Assembly: GCF_001005315.1 (NCBI RefSeq)
Contig: NZ_LBMG01000014.1
Location: 1 to 57,478, forward strand
Source of the DNA: Kordia jejudonensis
GTDB lineage: Bacteria > Bacteroidota > Bacteroidia > Flavobacteriales > Flavobacteriaceae
Length of the DNA stretch: 57,478 nt
Direction: 5' to 3'
Below are positions 55,051-57,478 of the stretch, one piece after another. A program made the position numbers and the translations under genes. The first letter of the stretch is position 1. Every line of letters begins with the position of its first letter. The notes beneath the pieces were generated by a model. The model worked only from the letters and a program-made list of their open reading frames with translations. It made no database searches and was not told the origin of the DNA.

Positions 55051-56808
55051 ATGTTGCATTTCAAGCAGTATTGCTATTCCACATTTTTCAAGTTTTTTGT
55101 TATTATTATGTATTTCGTTAGTGTTTCTAATGCTTTTGCTCAGACAGATTCATTAGCTGATAAGTCGTATGATGAACTTACAAAGTTATATGTCAAATCT
55201 ATAAATACACAACCATCTCATGCGCTTGTTTACATCACCAAAGCCCACGAAGTAGCTCTAAAAGAGAAAAATAAGAAAAATATTGCCAAAACAATGTATG
55301 GAATAGCTTTTAGCAACTATACATTGGCAAATAATTCGCAAGCCTTGGAAAGTGTTGAGAAATCAATTTTACTATTTGAATCCGCAGATAAAAGAAATAA
55401 TACGTTACTTTTTCAAGCACACAATTTAAAAGGCGCTTTGCTCACAGACTTGCGACAGAATTCTAGTGCCCTAAATGCACATTTAAAAGCGAAAGCGTAT
55501 GCTAAAAAAGCGAATAACATACGAAATGAAATTCTAGCTTCAACAAATATTGCCTTCATTAAAAAAGATCACAAAGATTTTAAAGATGCCATCCGAATTT
55601 TTAAAGAAAATCTTGAAACACTTGAAAATGCAACAAAACCAATAGCTAAAAAATTGTCCTATCAACTTTTTCAATATGCTAATATTTCTGAAGCATATCT
55701 GCGAATGGGAGAAATGACTTCGGAAAATTATCTAAAAGAAGCAAAATATTACAATGAATTGGGTTTGCAGAAATGCCCTAAAGATGATATCACATCTTAT
55801 TCATATTTACTCATCAATAAAATTGTCATTCTACATGAAGAAGGAAAATACGAAGAAAGTATTGCCTTGGTTAAAAAAACGGAGCTTCTAGCAATAGATA
55901 CAAAAGATGAAAATTTATTGTGTGCAGTCTATTTTTATGCAGGGAAAAGCTATGCGAAACTCAACAAATACGAAACAGCACTTGATTTTTTAGAAAAGGC
56001 AAATGCTATTATTCTAACATCTGAAAAAAAATATCATATAGAACGATTGCTCAAAAAAGAATTGTCAATCGTATACACAGCAATTGGTAACATAGAAAAA
56101 GGGCAAGAATATTTTGAAAAGTATGTTTCGTTGGTAGAAAAAGAAACAGAGGAAGATATTAAAGTCATTAAAGAAGTATATATTAAAAATGATATTGCGG
56201 AACTTAGAGAAGAACTGAACAAACTCAGCGAACGTATGGCTTCTGAAACACTGCAAAAACAACAACTTTACGTTGTTTTGGGAATACTGATAGTTTTGTT
56301 AATTATCAGTATTTTTTGGTATCGTAACAAAGTAAAACAAGTAAAGAAACGAATAGAAAATGCATTACAAAAAGCCAACGAGTTAGAAAAAACAGGCATC
56401 CCACAAGTAGCAAATAGTTCTTCAATTTCTGAAAAAGTAACCGATGCTAAAGCTGCATTATTATTGCAGAAATTACAAAAGTTTGAAGAAGAAAAAATGT
56501 ATCTGTTACCAGATTGTAGTTTAAGTTTTGTAGCTGAACAATTAGATTCAAATACGTCTTATGTTTCCAACGTGATTAATAATTATAAAAATAAAACCTT
56601 CAAAACATACATTTCAGAATTACGAATTAACACTGCATTAGTCCAACTAAAAAATGATGAAAAATTACGTTCATATACCATAAAAGCGATTGCAGAAGAA
56701 TTCGGTTTCAAACGACAAGAAACATTCTCAAAAGCATTTAAAACGCAAACAGGAATTCATCCGTCACAGTACTTAAAAAAACTACGAAAGGATTTAGAAA
56801 CTATTTGA
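55051..56808 (+). CDS. Membrane-tethered TPR protein with AraC-type DNA-binding domain
   Basis: The 585-residue protein has an N-terminal hydrophobic signal (about 11-31), a long TPR region (about 35-360) and a coiled stretch (365-400). One membrane segment (405-423) is followed by a basic cytoplasmic linker and an AraC-type helix-turn-helix domain (about 475-580, SLSFVAEQLDSNTSYVSNVI, IKAIAEEFGFKRQETFSKAFK). The TPR part should lie in the periplasm and sense a ligand, while the DNA-binding part acts at the membrane, as in one-component hybrid regulators of Bacteroidota. The peptide gene follows directly. A second copy starts 2391 bases downstream. Confidence 0.9.
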   Translation: MLHFKQYCYSTFFKFFVIIMYFVSVSNAFAQTDSLADKSYDELTKLYVKSINTQPSHALVYITKAHEVALKEKNKKNIAKTMYGIAFSNYTLANNSQALESVEKSILLFESADKRNNTLLFQAHNLKGALLTDLRQNSSALNAHLKAKAYAKKANNIRNEILASTNIAFIKKDHKDFKDAIRIFKENLETLENATKPIAKKLSYQLFQYANISEAYLRMGEMTSENYLKEAKYYNELGLQKCPKDDITSYSYLLINKIVILHEEGKYEESIALVKKTELLAIDTKDENLLCAVYFYAGKSYAKLNKYETALDFLEKANAIILTSEKKYHIERLLKKELSIVYTAIGNIEKGQEYFEKYVSLVEKETEEDIKVIKEVYIKNDIAELREELNKLSERMASETLQKQQLYVVLGILIVLLIISIFWYRNKVKQVKKRIENALQKANELEKTGIPQVANSSSISEKVTDAKAALLLQKLQKFEEEKMYLLPDCSLSFVAEQLDSNTSYVSNVINNYKNKTFKTYISELRINTALVQLKNDEKLRSYTIKAIAEEFGFKRQETFSKAFKTQTGIHPSQYLKKLRKDLETI

Positions 56809-56835
56809 TAGTTCATAAACCATCACAGTTTAGAC

Positions 56836-56866
56836 TTTGTAAGCCTTACGTTTTCATGTTACTTTG
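56836..56866 (+). promoter_or_regulatory. Possible promoter of the peptide gene
   Basis: TTTG and TACTTTG lie 20 bases apart, close to the Bacteroidota -33/-7 layout but one base short in the -7 box. It would start transcription about 20-25 bases before the peptide ATG, so the peptide may be made independently of the regulator. Confidence 0.4.
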
Positions 56867-56893
56867 TATTTGTAACATTAAAATTTATTGAGA

Positions 56894-57160
56894 ATGAAAA
56901 AAAAGAAATTTGGGCTATTGAATTTTAAAAAGAATAAAATTTCAAATTTATATAATTTGCAAAAAACGAAAGGCGGAACTGGAACCGGCCCTGGAACTGA
57001 AGGCGGTTTATTTACAGGACTAACCAATTGTGGTGCAAGTTGTGAAGTTGGTTGTGAAACCTATGACCCTGTAAAATGCTATGATACTACAAGAACGCTA
57101 ACAGACAATACTTTTTACGAAACTTGCGATTGTGAAGGTTTTGCAAGTATGGGATGCTAA
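56894..57160 (+). CDS. Putative RiPP (lanthipeptide-like) precursor peptide
   Basis: The 88-residue peptide has a basic leader (MKKKKFGLLNFKKNKISNL) ending in a double glycine at 27-28. The predicted core has seven Cys (46, 50, 54, 62, 78, 80, 88) and many Thr/Ser. The layout matches GG-leader natural-product precursors frequent in Flavobacteriia and sometimes called class I lanthipeptides; no family match was run. A second GG at 37-38 offers another cleavage point. I used the ATG at 56894, not the TTG six bases earlier. No dehydratase, cyclase or peptidase-transporter gene is visible in this window. It sits next to a TPR/AraC regulator that might control or sense it. Antimicrobial and signalling roles are both open. 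Confidence 0.72.
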   Translation: MKKKKFGLLNFKKNKISNLYNLQKTKGGTGTGPGTEGGLFTGLTNCGASCEVGCETYDPVKCYDTTRTLTDNTFYETCDCEGFASMGC

Positions 57161-57189
57161 TTTTTTAATGTAATTTTAAAAGTATATAT

Positions 57190-57208
57190 AAAAAAAGCTG
57201 TCTGAAAG
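57190..57208 (+). other. Left half of a terminator, cut at the duplication joint
   Basis: AAAAAAAGCTGTCT followed by GAAA looks like the left arm and loop of a common flavobacterial terminator, whose right arm would read AGACAGCTTTTTT. The right arm is missing because the sequence switches to QEGLA-gene sequence at 57209. The peptide transcript may therefore run on into the second regulator gene. Confidence 0.5.
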
Positions 57209-57365
57209 GTTATTACGCGGAAAAATTTCGTTGGATTATTTAAAAAATTTCGAATCGTTGGGCAAAAATGGGTGTGCTGTTGATTCGAAATATATTACAG
57301 ACTCTTACCGAGAAAACAAAAATACCAATAAAACTGTTGATTTTATTTTGGAGAATTTGAAGTAA
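57209..57365 (+). pseudogene. 3' remnant of the QEGLA-motif gene
   Basis: The last 51 codons of the QEGLA gene are repeated in frame with the same stop but without the rest of the gene. There are 13 base differences in 12 codons compared with the intact gene. Nine of the altered codons are synonymous; three change residues (Glu to Lys, Ile to Phe, Ala to Gly). No start or promoter is evident for the fragment. It is a by-product of the tandem duplication. Confidence 0.85.
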
Positions 57366-57416
57366 CAATATAATCAATCTTCTTACGTAATTAATATATG
57401 AAGATTGATTATATTG
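57366..57416. promoter_or_regulatory. Second copy of the 17-bp inverted repeat
   Basis: This is identical to the hairpin after the intact QEGLA gene, including its loop, even though the coding fragment just upstream has diverged. It lies 25 bases before the start of the second regulator gene. Confidence 0.6.
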
Positions 57417-57441
57417 TAAACTCTTATTTCAAAATCAGAAC

Positions 57442-57478
57442 ATGTTGCATTTCAAGCAGTATTGCTATTCCACATTTT
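57442..57478 (+). CDS. Start of a second TPR/AraC regulator gene (cut by window end)
   Basis: The ATG and first 12 codons (MLHFKQYCYSTF) are identical to the start of the first regulator gene, at the expected 2391-base offset. Only 37 bases are visible, so nothing can be said about whether the copy is intact. Confidence 0.8.
   Translation, partial: MLHFKQYCYSTF

Larger units (their letters stand above)
54818..57208 (+). repeat. 2391-bp unit of a tandem duplication (copy 1)
   Basis: Sequence from GTTATTACG inside the QEGLA gene reappears at 57209 with a constant offset of 2391 bases and no indels to the window end. The unit carries the 3' end of the QEGLA gene, a hairpin, the TPR/AraC regulator, the small peptide gene and half a terminator. 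The second copy is cut by the window end after about 270 bases. Confidence 0.9.

Overview
The window looks like a chromosome segment of a marine-type member of the Flavobacteriaceae (phylum Bacteroidota). The DNA is AT-rich. Several proteins end in a C-terminal sorting domain of the type IX secretion system (T9SS), and several promoters match the Bacteroidota -7 box TAnnTTTG. Lipoproteins, TPR-containing kinases and DUF4846, DUF4369 and DUF885 proteins are typical of this group. Kordia or a close relative is plausible from gene style, but the sequence cannot prove the genus.

Layout. 1-4.7 kb: uvrA, three small membrane proteins and an intergenic repeat. 4.7-9.9 kb: a secreted reprolysin-like metalloprotease and small envelope proteins. 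10-12.1 kb: an ECF sigma factor with an RskA-like anti-sigma factor, divergent from a secreted fasciclin protein. 12.2-23.7 kb: a surface-protein region with a Calx-beta adhesin-like protein, a TPR histidine kinase/LytTR regulator pair and two tandem leucine-rich-repeat (LRR) T9SS proteins. A matching pair of direct repeats 21 bp apart stands before the kinase operon and before each LRR gene. 23.8-37.3 kb: mostly housekeeping and envelope genes (DNA alkylation repair, gamma-glutamyltransferase, ACP phosphodiesterase, acyltransferase, GlmM, a kinase-like protein with App1 phosphatase and YqaE, LpxL-type acyltransferase, rhomboid protease, SGNH hydrolase). 37.3-40.3 kb: a DUF885 lipoprotein between a lone copy and a five-copy array of a 119-bp repeat, then tRNA-Tyr. 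40.5-50.1 kb: TlpA-like thioredoxin, an outer-membrane barrel, a large FAD/Fe-S dehydrogenase, DUF421, LpxH-like phosphoesterase, aroC and a dicarboxylate symporter. 50.1-55 kb: a tight operon joining glutathione synthase, mercaptopyruvate sulfurtransferase, two small membrane proteins, an N-formylglutamate amidohydrolase-like enzyme and a QEGLA metallopeptidase-like protein.

55-57.5 kb is the most unusual part. A membrane-tethered TPR/AraC regulator is followed by an 88-residue, Cys-rich, double-glycine-leader peptide that looks like a RiPP precursor. A 2391-bp offset tandem duplication then begins. It carries a remnant of the preceding peptidase gene, an identical hairpin and the start of a second regulator gene. 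The window ends there, so any modification or export genes lie outside it.

The two strongest candidates for something undescribed are (1) the LytTR-controlled T9SS LRR regulon, with its operator visible in sequence, and (2) the duplicated regulator plus peptide unit, which could be a peptide-signalling or RiPP system.
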